NCBI GenBank assembly: GCA_023052935.1 | Contig: CM041295.1 | Coordinates: 169,066,366-169,130,365, forward strand | Source of the DNA: Piezodorus guildinii | Taxonomy: Eukaryota; Arthropoda; Insecta; Hemiptera; Pentatomidae | Reading direction: 5' to 3' | Length of the DNA: 64,000 bases | In this document: piece by piece, positions 41,430 through 58,794 of the stretch | Layout of the letters: every line of letters starts with the position of its first letter | Position numbering within the stretch: position 1 is the first letter of the stretch | Position numbers and translations under genes: made by a program | Notes under the pieces: generated by a model | What the model saw: only the letters and a program-made list of their open reading frames with translations | Databases searched by the model: none | Told to the model about the DNA's origin: nothing

Positions 41430-44080
41430 TTTTACAAGAGGTCTCGAGGCCACTGCCGTTTCAACCTTCTAGGAGGATGGTAAGGATGTGTGGAGCTGGA
41501 TAAGGATTGAGCTAGGGGATTAGGGTGATGGATAAGGTTCTGATGGAATTTAGAGAATTTAATGGTATAAGGTCTAAAATAAATGGAATATTTAGGTCGC
41601 GGTGTAAGGTATGGTTGGATACATAATAAGGAGCATTAACTATTATTCGGAGGACTTTTGATTGGAAGGATTGAATGCGTTTGATGTTAGAAAATTTGGC
41701 TGTCCCCCACAGTTCAAGTCCGTAGGTCCAGATAGGTTTCAGTACTGTCTTGTATATTAGCAGTTTGTTCTCGATAGATAATTTAGAATTTCTGTTCAGT
41801 AGTCTGTATAATTGTCCAAATCGTCGATTAAGTTCTTGTCGTTTAAGGAAGGAAGCCAAGATACCGGACTGTGTCGGAGAAAGGAAGCGGAACGGAGTTA
41901 AACAGAACTGGAGGGCAGGATTGTCTTCGATGGGTAAAGGTGACATGTCTGCATTTGGATTGATTGAGTTTGATTCTCCAGTTGTTACACCAGTCTTCAA
42001 TTTGAGAAAGGTGTGTTTGGAGGCCTGTAGATGCAATTTCGGGATCTAAGTGAGAGGATAGGATAGCTGTGTCATCAGCGTACGTTGCTAGAAAGGTATC
42101 AGGACAAAGAGGAATATCAGCCGTGTATATATTGTAGAGGATAGGACCAAGGACACTGCCCTGAGGAACACCGGATTCGACTGGATAATAATTGGAATAT
42201 TCTGCACCACAACGAACTCGGAAGGAGCGGTTTGATAGATAGGATCGGAGGACTAGGTATAAGGATAGGGGTAAATGGTTTTTGAGCTTAAAGAGCAATC
42301 CCGGGTGCCACACCCGGTCAAATGCTTGCGTTATGTCCAGAAATGCACCCGAGCAGTACTCCTTGTTCTCAAGGGCAGAGGAAATATGGTCAACGACTCG
42401 GAGCCCTTGCTGAACGGTTGAATGTTGGGAACGGAATCCAAACTGATGGGAAGGAATAGTGTGGGGTTCTAATAACGGTAATATTCGTTTGAGGAGGATT
42501 TTTTCAAAGATTTTTGAAAGGATTGGGAGTAGGCTGATAGGTCTATATGATGTCGTAGTGTTAGGAGGTTTACCTGGTTTTAGGAAGAGAATTATTGTGG
42601 AATGTTTCCATAAGAGAGGAAAATGAGTAGTGCGTAGAATGGAGTTGTAAATATATGTAAGAAAAATAACGGCTTTAGATGGAAGCTGTCTGAGAATCTG
42701 AGGAGTGAGGAGATCGTATCCAGAAGATTTACGGAGTGCAAGTTTTCGGAGAAGATATTTGACCTCAGAGGGATTAACTGCTTTAGGAGGTAATGAAAGC
42801 GGGATTGGAGACTGAAGGAACTGTTCCACTACTGCAGTGTGGTTTGGATTGAATTCTGGATGAGGTGTGAAGACTTGGGAAACGTATTTGGCAAGTTCCT
42901 CGGCTTTGTCTTCATCAGGCGCAGCCCAGGGACCATTACTACGACGGAGGGGATAGGAAATATGGTGGGATTTTAGAATTTTCTTGGTGACATTCCACAG
43001 GGAATTGTCAAAAGCCGAAAGAGAAGAAAGGAAGGAACTAAAGGATTGGGAACGGAAGGTCGCCAGCTCCCTCTTTAATTGTCTACAATAAAAGTTATAG
43101 GAGCGGCGATCTGTGGGGTGACGGGTGCGTTGCCATAAGGATCTGGATCGGCGTTTGGTGCGGATGAGGTCTATGAGGTGTTGTGGTAAATGATTTTGGT
43201 TATGACTTATCTGGGAATGCTTGGGAGAGGAGGCAGTCCAAACAGCTTGTTGAATAGCGATGGTGAAGGAGTTTACGGCATCGCCAAGGTCATCTGGAGT
43301 TTTGAGTTTCACTCTGAGGTCAATATCACTGGTCAGGATTTGGCGAAAAAGGTCCCAGTTTACTGGTCCTCTGATAAATGACGGTAGGGTGGGTTTAGGA
43401 ATAGGAATTAGGGATACTTTAAGAAGCAATGGACTATGGTCAGAGGACAGTTCATCAAGGCGAGTCACCGACATGTTTAGGGAGCCTAATCCGCTGTGAA
43501 TGAAGAAGTCAAGGATGTCAGGATTACGGTTAGGATCAGTTGGCCAGTAGGTAGGGGAGTCAGGAGGCAGGAGGTTGAAACGTCTAGAGCTGAGTGCAGA
43601 CTGTAAATTCCGCCCACGACAATTCGTGGATCTGCAACCCCATTGTTGGTTCTTAGCATTCATGTCTGCACCCAGAATGAAGTGGTTTCCTAAGGAATTG
43701 AGGAAGGATTCGAATAGAATGTTGGAGATGGAATGTTTAGGAGGGCAGTACGCTGATGCGAGGGTGATCGGAAAAGAAAAAGTCTTGATGACTATGGCGG
43801 TGCATTGTAGGAAATCATAGGAGGGAACTGGGAGTATATGGTGGGAGAGGGACTGGTGCACAATGACAGCAGTACCGGCATGGGCTTTTCCGTCTGGGTG
43901 TTCTGTACGGTATGTTACGTATTGAGGTATTTTAAAGGACTGTTTAGTGGTTAGTCTAGTTTCAGTAATAAGTGCTACATCAACGTTTTTGTCTTGCAAT
44001 AAAGCTGTAAGTTCGTCAGTGTGATTTCTAACACCATTCGCATTCCAAAGGAGAATGGACAAGGAGTTAGGTGTAGTCAT
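41430..44080 (-). CDS. Jockey ORF2: APE endonuclease and reverse transcriptase (one deletion)
   Basis: From ATG 44080 an open frame of 745 codons runs to 41843. It holds the endonuclease (LLWNANGVRNH at the N-terminus, ITETRLT, AYCPP, GADMNAKNQQWG, SSDHSPLL at about residue 218), then the RT: SSGYDLLTPQIL, YRPISLLPILSKIFEKIL, HQFGFRSQHSTVQQ, AFLDITQAFDRVWH, SGVPQGSVLGPILYNIYTAD and the catalytic TYADDTAIL. Near 41843, right after RYLGF, about 10 residues expected before LKRQELNRRFGQLY are missing and the frame shifts. The C-terminal part, RLLNRNSKLSIENKLLIYKT and a WGTAKFSNIKRIQ block, continues in another frame to about 41430. Otherwise there are no stops, so the defect is one small deletion. 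The ATG abuts the ORF1 stop codon. Confidence 0.95.
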
Positions 44081-45364
44081 TTAAGGATTTTTTAAGGAAG
44101 GGATTAAATTTGATACGAGATTAGTAAGTAGTGATATTAGCGGCATGACAAGGGATTTGATTTCACTGATGAAGGATGTCATCAAACTTGTAAGGTCTGT
44201 GACATTTGATGGAGAAGGAATATGAGAAATTTGATGCGGATGAGGTTTTTGAGGGTTGGGTAAATTTTGAGGAATAGGTGGTTGTGGAAGGGGTTCAGGA
44301 TGTATGCGTTGTTGCGGCAGGGCTTCTTTGTTCTGGTTCCCACCTCCAAGTAGATGGGCAAATGTTACATTGGAATCAATTGTTTTTGAAGGTTGTCTTC
44401 TGCTTCTGATCGGTTCAGCTGTTTCATCCAGATTCTGAGGTTTTTGGTATCTGCTTTTGAGGTTCTTGTAGATTTGACATCCCTTGTAGTTAGCCGGGTG
44501 GTCCTCGAGGCACAGAGCACATACAGCGGGTGTTGATCTTAATCGTGTACATTCTTCTGATTTATGTTGCTCACCGCATTTCACACAGCGTGGTGTGTGG
44601 TGGCAGTAAGTTCTCGTATGACCATATGCCTGACAATTATGGCACTGAACTATTTCTTTCTTAGTGTAAGGTTTCTCAACTCTTACACTAGTATAGTACA
44701 ACCTATTGAGGTCGTAAATTTTTTCAACTCCTGCTGATGGCTCCATGTCCACGAAGAATAGAGGCAGTGGAATTTTATCTTTTAGGACATTGGTCACTTG
44801 CCGCACTTTGTAGCCTATCTCCGTCAGTTCTTCTTTGATAGCTGTAACTGGTGTCGAAGGGTGTAGGTTTCTAATTACAACCCTTAAAGCTCTCTTCTGG
44901 CGCAACTGATAGGTATGAAAATCAGCTTTGGTCTCAGTCAGATATTTCACTATTTTTCTGTAGCTTTCGGCGGTAGTCGGGGATATTTTAGTATCACTGG
45001 TTCTGCTTATAGAAGAATAACTATTAGGATCAGTTACTTTGTTTAAATGCGCACACATCAGTTGAAAATTTTTAATATTTTTAACAAATATTGGTGGAGG
45101 TAGTGGTTCCCTGGGTATAGGAGAAGATTCCATGGTTTCTTTTTCATTTTGGAGGATCTGAAATGGATTCGGTGTAAAAAACGGCGATTCATCAGTTAAT
45201 CCTTGTGATGATGTGCTAGGCTGTGGTTCAGATCCTAAAAAGGTAGCTGAAGCGGTCGCTGGTGGAATCATTTTTTTATTATTTTCACGGCGAGGTCTCT
45301 GTTATGTAGGAGACGAGTTTGAACCTGCAGATCTAGATCTTTTACTTGTAGCTTTTGAGGACAT
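44081..45364 (-). CDS. Jockey ORF1: gag-like protein with zinc knuckles
   Basis: The open frame from ATG 45271 has 396 codons. An upstream in-frame ATG at 45364 (MSSKATSKRSRSAGSNSSPT) is separated only by one TAA (45302-45304), so the true start is probably 45364 with one nonsense change. The central region (LRVVIRNLHPSTPVTAIKEE, residues ~130-220 of the shorter frame) is the conserved domain found before the knuckles in insect gag-like ORF1s. The knuckles are CHNCQAYGHTRTYC, CVKCGEQHKSEEC and CALCLEDHPANYKGC. A proline-rich tail follows. The stop TAA (44081-44083) is followed at once by the ATG of ORF2 in the same frame. Confidence 0.93.
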
Positions 45365-45756
45365 AACTTGATGAAAATATCTCATTGATTAAAAAAAAAA
45401 AAATAATAAAAAATAAAATAAAAATAAATAAATAAATAAATAAAAAAAATAAAAAATAATGAGATGAGAATGAGAAGAAAAGATAATAAAAGAAAGATAA
45501 GATAAAGAAAAGCAAGCCCGAGCTTGCCGAGCTAGCGGCAATCAGCTGATCAGTGACCCTCCTTTCACTTTTCGCGATTCTACAAAGTAAATTATAACTT
45601 TGCTTACCGATATTTCTCCAATATTCACTGCTGTGGTTTTCTTGAAGTCTAGTGATGTTTTCCAGACTGAACTCAAGCGAATTCCTACTGAAAAGAGCAA
45701 AAATCTGAGAGACGAAGTAACGTATGACTGTTATCATCGAGCGCATCAGCTGTTCT
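45365..45756 (-). promoter_or_regulatory. Jockey 5' UTR / internal promoter region
   Basis: About 390 nt lie between the 5' end of the element and ORF1. The distal 230 nt have balanced composition, and then a T/A-rich tract (45388-45490) precedes the start codon. Jockey elements have an internal promoter at the 5' end; no specific element was identified here. Confidence 0.5.
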
Positions 45757-45769
45757 TGCCGTCAAATTT

Positions 45770-46580
45770 AATACACTTAAATAAAAATTTACATTGGAGA
45801 AGTGATGTAGTCTATATCCATCAGTTGAAAAGCATTTTCTTCTCTTGAGGGTATGATTGAAGGGATGAAGGGGATATTTCCTGGGATGGTTATTTAGAAA
45901 ATGAAGGGTCTTGTATGGGATAAAGCATAGAGGGTAGCGGTGACATTTTATTCATCTGCCTGTCTACCTCATCCACGTCATCATAATAGCTTCATCGTTA
46001 GACCCACCTTAGGTGCACAAAAAAATATCATGTAAGTGTACCAAGGGATGTATAGGTAGGTATAGCTATCGCAAACATACAATATGCAATACAGCTGCAA
46101 AGGCAATCTTGTTTGAACGACACTTGGAGACGGAAACGTTATTTCAGATCTCAGCCTGCTATGATGAAGATATGGACAATAATGAGGTAGTGAGGGAGAT
46201 GGATGAGATGACACCGCTTGATGCTATACTAGAAGATCTTTTTCTAAAAAACCGATACTGTCTCGGGAAATGTCCTCATTATATATAATGAGTTATTAAA
46301 ACGATTCCCAGCTTTGTCCGAATTAATTTCCCCAAATATCCTTGTTTTACTAGACTAAAGTTGGCGAAAGTATCCTTTTTATTATTGCATATCTGATGGA
46401 GATTCTAAATTGTATATGATCCTTAAATGCTTTAATGTTGATATCAGGTTGGTAGAAGCAAAAAGCTCGCAGACCCTGTACACTTATTTTAGACCGTAGA
46501 TAAAGAAGGGTGTCTACTCCTACCAGCAGAAAATATATGTAAATTTGGCAAGGTCTGGTATTAAAATAAAATTCACAATA

Positions 46581-46656
<76 letters not shown>

Positions 46657-46850
46657 TTATGTTGAGAAAGACATTTTTATGAAATGTCTAATAAGAAATT
46701 TTTATTACATTGGCTAATTGTTTTGGTTAAATCAGGTCTCTTAGAGGAATTTGTAATATCAGAAACAACAACCAATTACTCGATTTATTAGTCCATTCCA
46801 TTAAATTTCTATTTTCCTCTCACTCCGTAAATAAGATAGTAGGGTGATTA
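45770..46850. other. Unassigned DNA with a small cysteine-containing frame
   Basis: At 46013-46288 (+) a 91-codon frame begins MHKKISCKCTKGCIGRYSYR. The CKC..GC pattern followed by an acidic region resembles transposon-encoded Cys-rich tails, but no family is identified. The segment 46575-46651 is a (TA)n microsatellite. Confidence 0.35.
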
Positions 46851-47350
46851 CCTTTGAAAAAACCTAACATCGAGCAAAGATATTTCCAAAATTCTCAGAA
46901 AATGCATCTCTTTCCTAAAATAGCTATTATTTCCTGACTCATTTCGTAGAAGTACTTGTCATGTAGTATCTTAAATTCTTTCCACTTCGGCTACAGATGC
47001 ATAGTGGAATCAAGGAAGAAGGAAATGAGACTTATTAATAGATTCCTTCATAAAATTCATTTATTTTTCTGTATCTCATGGTATTCTGATTAAGGTTGAC
47101 TATCCATATTCCCGAAGAAAATTCCGATTTGATGATTTTTATTCCAGTCCTTAAGAGCCAGAAGACCTTATGTTCTTCACTTCCTTAAATCGTTATCTAC
47201 AATTCATACTTTAAATACTATTTCTCTATATACTGATTTATATATCCCCTCTCATAAAACTGCTTAGGAAACTCTTTTTGTCCAATGCTACCTTGTTTTG
47301 AAATTCCTTACCTATTTCCGAAATAGTCGTCAGGGAGCGGATCTCTATTC
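46850..47350 (+). pseudogene. Decayed CR1/L2-type LINE C-terminal fragment
   Basis: In broken frames one can read RLINRFLHKIHLFFCISW (compare INCFIRFIFGIS in the copy at 54990-55385) and DLYIPSHKTA followed by NSLPISE, the terminal block of this LINE family. Many stops are present. Confidence 0.55.
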
Positions 47351-47390
47351 TTTGTATATTTATTGATATTGATCTGATAAGTTCTATAAT

Positions 47391-48769
47391 ATGCCAAAGA
47401 AAAACAATAAATCATTGAAGATGATTCCAATCATTATTATGTCTCTTCGCCGAAGATTATTTGCATTATTCAAACAAAGAAGAATCGCATCCGAGACCGA
47501 ACAGAATATAAGACCCATCGAAACGTGTGAATACCCAGTACTAAATAATGCACTAAAAAATATATTTTTCGCACTAACAAATAATTCTAACATATCAATT
47601 TGAAAAATAATTGAAAGGAAGATATGATAGTTTGCAAGAATAGAATATAAACAAACAGAAATTTATAGGAAGGATATTCTCTGACTCAAAAGCATTACAA
47701 CTTAACCACTTTTATATTATGAATTTCAATATATGTGACGTTTACAAGGCCAGAAATTCAAAGAGAAATACAAATTATTCAGGAGACCCGATCCCGAATT
47801 TTTTTGGGGGGAATATACGACGAATGTAGGAAACCATAATCAACAGCTGTACAAAACGGATTAAACAAAGGAATCAGACACGTATTTAAAATTTTTGGTT
47901 CTTGCTATATGTAATAGAAATAGAAAATGTTATCATTATCTCATAACTCAGAATTATGCAGTTCAACTCATTCATAACTGAACAAGGAAGCAGAATGTAG
48001 AGATAAAAGGATTTTGGGAAAAACACTAAATGCAAGTATTAGTGTTGTATATAGGTAAGAAGGTAGATAGATCTGGTCCATCTATAAACTGTTAATAATT
48101 CCTCTCAAACGATAAGACTCTAGAATAAATATAAACGTGAATCAGGATCTGTTGGAACAGAAAAAGTGCACTGCATTTGTGCCTTATCTCTTAGCAAGGA
48201 GACAGATCAACTGTTCATCAAATCTGGAGAACAGACCAAATGTTCCCTCTAACGTAGCAGGGTCTTCTGTTTTATAATTTTCGGTGAACTTATAGAAGAT
48301 GAACTTTATAGTCCCATGTTCTCATTTCCTCAAACTCTAAAAATATTAACTAGACATATAATGAACTATCTGCAGATTTTACAGTTGTTTTTTATTTAGT
48401 ATTTTTAAAATATAATTAATTTCAAAACTAACTCTCCATCATTTTGAAATTTTTTTTAGATGATTCATTAAGTTTACACATTATAAAATGAATTTAAAAA
48501 TTAATGAAACGGGGAATATTCAATTATTTAGATTTTCTTTATAGTAATATAATAATAATAGGCTTAACGAACCCGAAGGTTCGATGCCGATACCACCAAA
48601 GTCTGCCTACACAGACTTATATAAGTACTTCTTTATAGAGTGTTTCTAAAATTAAAAACAAAATATGCACTCACGTATCTTAAAAAAAAATATTAACATT
48701 TATTTAAACATTTTTTCAGGTCTATTTAATTTCTGAGCCTTCGACTTGGCAATTGTTTCATTTTTAACA
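47391..48769. other. Unassigned DNA
   Basis: A 70-codon frame at 47391-47603 (+; MPKKNNKSLKMIPIIIMSLR) is basic and has no recognised relative. Nothing else supports a gene. Near 48575 a short hairpin CGAACC...GGTTCG occurs. Confidence 0.3.
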
Positions 48770-49069
48770 TGTTTCGTTGAAACTAATTCTTACTTATAAA
48801 TTTAAAATTTTATAACCGAAAAACACATTTTATTATCTTCATACAAGCTTTATCAACTCTATTAAAAACATATGTTTTATTTACAGGAAGATTACTTTTT
48901 GGTTAGCCACCTGGTACACATTTTATAAAATATATACATATAAATTTAATGAACATATCAAAAATATTCACAACCAAAAATATGAATTAGACAAATTATG
49001 TGGCCAAGTGGCTAACGCGATTTATGCCTGCGAGTGGTATGATTAACTAAAGGTTAGAGTTCCCATACA
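48770..49069 (-). repeat. 3' LTR of the CsRn1-type element
   Basis: Bounded by TGTTTCGTT and CCCATACA on the plus strand. It lacks six bases near its right end that are present in the other LTR (CTCCGC). The right third carries A-box and B-box-like sequences on the plus strand, antisense to the element. Confidence 0.9.
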
Positions 49070-50469
49070 GTGTACCTCTCAGGATTGAGCCTTCGCGCCT
49101 TTGCTGTAACAGGTGCTCCCTGCGTCTCGATGTGTGTTCAACCGAATGTAAGGGCTCCTTTACAAAGACAGTGGGGCTCGTAATGCTAGGATACTTTTGG
49201 AGTAATTCTGTGTACCATTTTTCTTCGGGAACAGAATATATGGTGGGTCCGGACATATCTGTAAGTTTACCCCTAGTTGACAAACCTGTGTTTTTTTCTA
49301 CCAACTGACAACCAGCCAGATCTACCATAAGCTGGAAGTGAAAGAGTAAATCAGCGCCGATGATTGGTTGCCCAACCTCTGCCAGGATAAAACGCCAGGT
49401 CATCTTCCGTCTGAGGCCCAAGTCCACTTCGATAAGGCGTTCCCCATAGGTAGGAATAGGTGTTCCGTTTGCTGCATACAAAAGGAATTCGCCCGGTTTG
49501 GCCTTCAGAGGTTTCTTCACCGGGAATACCGATATTGCAGCTCCTGTGTCCACCAAGTACCGGTTACGGGACTGTCGGTCGTAAACAAAAAGTCGGCGGT
49601 TAACACGTCTAGCAGTAGATTCCGCCTCAGCTACTGCTAGTTCTAGTTTTCCGAAGGTTTGGAATCACCATTCCAAGTACACGGCTTTATACATTTGATC
49701 GCCCGTCATCCGAATCGAGCATGATAGAAACAAACACTCTGATTATTCGGTCGACGTCGCTGCGATTTCCCTGAGCCCGACTCACGAGCTTCTAAAGCTG
49801 TTACCCTCTCAGTAAACCTCTCCAGAGTAGGGAGCAATCGGGTTTCAAATCCAGATGGGTGGGGTAGCTTTATTGCGGCAACTTCGCGGTCTTGACCTTC
49901 GCTAAATTCGGCGATCCTATCCGCTATAATACAAAGATTTTTTAAGTCCTGCTCGTAGCTTGTAGCCAGGGCTAACTGCATCTTATTAGGGAGTCCCCGT
50001 AACCAAATAACTTTAATGAGATCCTCGGGAAGCAATTAACTACTTAGCTGTTGAAGGTCTCTAAGGAAACGCGAAGGTTTTCGTTCACCGAGCTCCTGTT
50101 CGTCCAGAAGGCGACGAATTCGTCTATTATCGGATTCCCCAAAACACCAAGTTATTCTTTCCTTGAGAATTTCGTAAGGATTTTCAGCCGGTGGTGTTTT
50201 AGCCAGGTCTACAACCTCTCTCATGGCTTCCCGGTCTAACTGGGCTATAGTGTATTGAAACTTTTTTTTAGGCTACTTCTAATACTATATAGCGAGAAAA
50301 CTGTTTCCATTTGTACAAAGAAAACTTCCGTATCTGCTTTATAAAATTCCGGGAGCTGTGCTTTGACACAAGCCGTTGATACCATTTCTACGGGTTGTGA
50401 AATTACCGGCGGAGTTACGATCTCTTCGTCGTCTAGCGTGAGAAGATTAAACACATCCTTCGATGCCAT
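49047..50469 (-). pseudogene. CsRn1-type gag-protease
   Basis: Minus strand. The gag start MASKDVFNLLTLDDEE (50469) continues as LPEFYKADTEVFFVQMETVF, and after a frameshift near 50260 as MREVVDLAKTPPAENPYEIL and RRLLDEQELGERKPSRFL. A stop at about 50036 is followed by LPEDLIKVIWLRGLPNKMQL and a coiled segment, then CFYHARFG, the start of the CHCC gag finger. In another frame comes the protease FLVDTGAAISVFP region, with DTGA active site (49550) and IIGADLLFHFQLMVDL. The protein ends shortly after the protease, where RT would begin, and its last codons overlap the LTR edge. Three frame breaks are seen. Confidence 0.87.
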
Positions 50470-50515
50470 TTTTGTAAAAATGCTTATTAAAACTATGTAC
50501 TCACAGCTCTCGGAT

Positions 50516-50533
50516 CACGTCGGGGTCACCAAT
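50516..50533 (-). promoter_or_regulatory. Primer-binding site for tRNA-Trp
   Basis: On the minus strand TGGTGACCCCGACGTGAT lies six bases from the 5' LTR edge. On the plus strand ATCACGTCGGGGTCACCA equals the 3' end, with CCA, of animal tRNA-Trp as I remember it. This would prime minus-strand DNA synthesis. Confidence 0.85.
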
Positions 50534-50539
50534 TTAATG

Positions 50540-50845
50540 TGTTTCGTTAAAACTAATTCTTACTTATAAATTTAAACTTTTATTACCAAAAAACACATTT
50601 TATTATCTTCATACAAGCTTTATCAACTCTATTAAAAACATATGTTTTATTTACAGGAAGGTTACTTTTTGGTTAGCCACCTGGTACACATTTTATAAAA
50701 TATATACAAATAAATTTAATGAACATATCAAAAATATTCACAACTAAAAATATGAATTAGACAAATTATGTGGCCAAGTGGCAAACGCGATTTATGCCTG
50801 CGAGTAGTATGATTAACTGAAGGTTAGAGTACCCACTCCGCTACA
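50540..50845 (-). repeat. 5' LTR of the CsRn1-type element
   Basis: It is 306 bp and starts TGTAGCGGAG on the minus strand. It matches the other LTR over nearly all positions. Confidence 0.9.
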
Positions 50846-51075
50846 CATTCATGAAGTTAATGAGGTAGATTTGTGTACGATTCTCTTAGTTCTTTGTACG
50901 CTATTTTAACACACTTTCTCGACTGACCTTCCACTAGATAAGAAGAGTCTTTTATCAGTTCCACTGTTAAAAAAAATAGTTGGTTGTTCCATTTAGTACC
51001 TGGGCTCATTGTTCGAAAGAATTTCTTTCGTTTTAAAATTTTACTTTTTCAAATTACAGTATCTACTTTAACATA

Positions 51076-56681
<5,606 letters not shown>

Positions 56682-58790
56682 TTCACCAAATGCCAAAAAT
56701 ATGTTAATCAGTGAATGTTAATTATTATAAGTATTAAAAAATATATATATTTTTGTAGATTTTTTTTAAAAAGAAGTGTATATATCTAAAATCTATTTCT
56801 ATTTTTGTAAAATATTACAATTCTTATCTAAAACTTAATTGAATTGTCATTTTTAAAAGGGGTCTTTTATATTATTACAATACTGAAATTTTGCTGTAAT
56901 ATTATTTCCAAAAACATTATTATTTTTTTTCTGAAAATGACCCATTTTCAAAACGAACTGTTTTTTTTTTTTTTTTAATTCTCAGGTTTTTCTATAATTA
57001 CACAGTGTTCATTGTATTAACAACTCATCAACATTATTTACAAAATTTAATGATGAAAAACTAATGATAACTTTGAATTATTTTGATTGTGTGTCATTCA
57101 TGAATTTCCGAAATTCAAAGAAGGTCCATATATTTATATTTTTTTCCATATTGGAATCAATTAATTGTTTGGCTTTCACCATACCACTTTCTTGACGGAT
57201 AAATAGTTAAGTTATATATAGGGAATGCATCTTGATAATTCATCTTCTATAATTTCTTCTATAAAAAACTATTTTTTAAAAGTACTTTCAACTAATTTAC
57301 AAACCTGCAACATCCTTATGTAGAATGTGGTTTTCTTGTAATTTATTAGTAATTAATGAGGTGTCAATGAGATATTTGTATAGTCAAGTTGTATGGTTCT
57401 TGGGAAATAATTTAAACCTTTTCAAACCTTCCTCCACTCAATATAAGTTAAACATTGTACTACTGTATTATTGTAGTTAATTTAGAACAAATACCAAATT
57501 TATAAAACAGTATTGTTGACTCCTTTTCATTATGACCAATTATAATTAGAGACAATTTTATCAAACTTTTGGTTCAAAAATATATATTTATGATTTTTGT
57601 TTTTTAGATTTCACTTTTTTACTTCAAATTTCTTTAAAATTTCTAAATATTTAGATTTGCAAGTAAATAAATTTCTTTACTTATATTTTTTCAATTATTG
57701 GGTTTTTAATTTATTTATTAAATCATAATATTTAATATTAAGATAGAATGATTCTCATAAGATTTTTATTTAGTTTTAGTTTTAATAAATCATTAAAGTG
57801 CTCTCTTTATGTAGGCTTGAAATGTGATTGATTTTTATGTAAAATTATTACTGTGTTGATATAATTCAAATTTTGAATAAAAAATAGTGATAGTGTTAAT
57901 TGAATAGTGATAATGGTAACTGAATTTTTAGAAAATAAATTTGGTGGTACTAGTCTGGTGTCTGGTGGTGATATATCATTAAAATATCAATCAACAATTT
58001 GTGTAGTAGCAGTAAGACAATTTAAGTAAATTTGAAAACATAATAAAACAGATTGAAGACTTGAAACGCTATTTATTATTAGTTTGGATTTTTAACTTAA
58101 CATTTTGATGGGATCTTCTAAAAAAAAAAGTATATGATATTTTATTTTCTATGCACAGTTGTATTGTCTTTGATAAAATTTGGTAATAATGTTTTATTTG
58201 GCAATTAAAGTTATTGTTGATGTAACCTGCACTTTTATGTGCCAGCAGATTTAATGAAATTTGATGCATATGTTTTATATTTATTTTTTCTCTTGAGAAA
58301 TGATATATAAACTTTCTTAACTCGAACCTAAACAAGCAATACTCTTTAATCAATAAATAATAATTATCTCTAATAAGTAATCCATTTCTAATAATCATTA
58401 TTCCATATTGATCAAATATTCTGGAAAACTCATGTCACCCAAAGATCATGATGGACAATAGGGTTCCTTAAGCTTCCCCATGATGTATGTTAGCTCCTAG
58501 TCTCATCCCTCATTTCTACCCTCTTTTGAAAAATTGTCTTTTGATAAGACTCACTAGCTGAAATGAGTCATCAACTTCTTTATAATGCTTGTCTTTGGTA
58601 TATTGAAATGATTTTATCACTGTTATATGTTATATCATCCAGGTTGGGGGAGCAGTACACTAACATAAACACAGTTCATTATAACAACTTATGGCACTCA
58701 TCCCTACTCTACAAAGGTCATCAACAGTAAACCATCCAATGGTCAAATCCCCTTGGAAGTCCCGGATGGAGGTGCAGGTTTGCAGGCACT
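56682..58790. other. AT-rich 3' flank of ETFA
   Basis: It contains the unassigned ETFA 3' UTR. An AATAAA occurs at about 57876, but no polyadenylation site can be fixed. A minus-strand frame at 58069-58398 is low-complexity and not believed. Confidence 0.4.
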
Positions 58791-58794
58791 AAGG

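Larger units (their letters stand above)
41140..45769 (-). mobile_element. Near full-length Jockey-clade LINE with 13-bp TSD
   Basis: TGCCGTCAAATTT occurs at both outer edges (41140-41152 and 45757-45769). The 3' end (minus strand) has an AATAAAG-containing tail and a poly(A) of about 24 nt (T run 41151-41174). The 5' end lies at 45756. The body of about 4.6 kb has a 5' UTR, ORF1 with zinc knuckles and ORF2 with endonuclease and RT. It is the youngest-looking LINE in the window. Confidence 0.96.
48770..50845 (-). mobile_element. CsRn1-type Ty3/gypsy element lacking RT, RNase H and integrase
   Basis: LTRs of about 300 bp lie at 48770-49069 (3') and 50540-50845 (5') and are highly similar, so the insertion is young. 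The minus-strand primer-binding site next to the 5' LTR is complementary to tRNA-Trp. The interior of about 1.47 kb encodes gag and protease only and goes from protease almost directly into the 3' LTR. A CFYH..FG gag motif and the tRNA-Trp primer are the features by which the CsRn1 clade is defined. The element is a non-autonomous deletion derivative. No clear target-site duplication was seen. Confidence 0.85.

Noticed and set aside
43190..43820. Plus-strand ORFs opposite Jockey ORF2
   Set aside because: They are shadows of the endonuclease and RT frame, without own motifs.
45342..45746. 134-aa minus-strand ORF ending in Phe/Tyr-rich sequence
   Set aside because: It lies in the 5' UTR of the Jockey element, and its hydrophobic part comes from the A/T-rich tract.
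48999..49069. A tRNA gene in the LTR
   Set aside because: A and B boxes are present but the acceptor strands do not pair and the sequence is a part of both LTRs.
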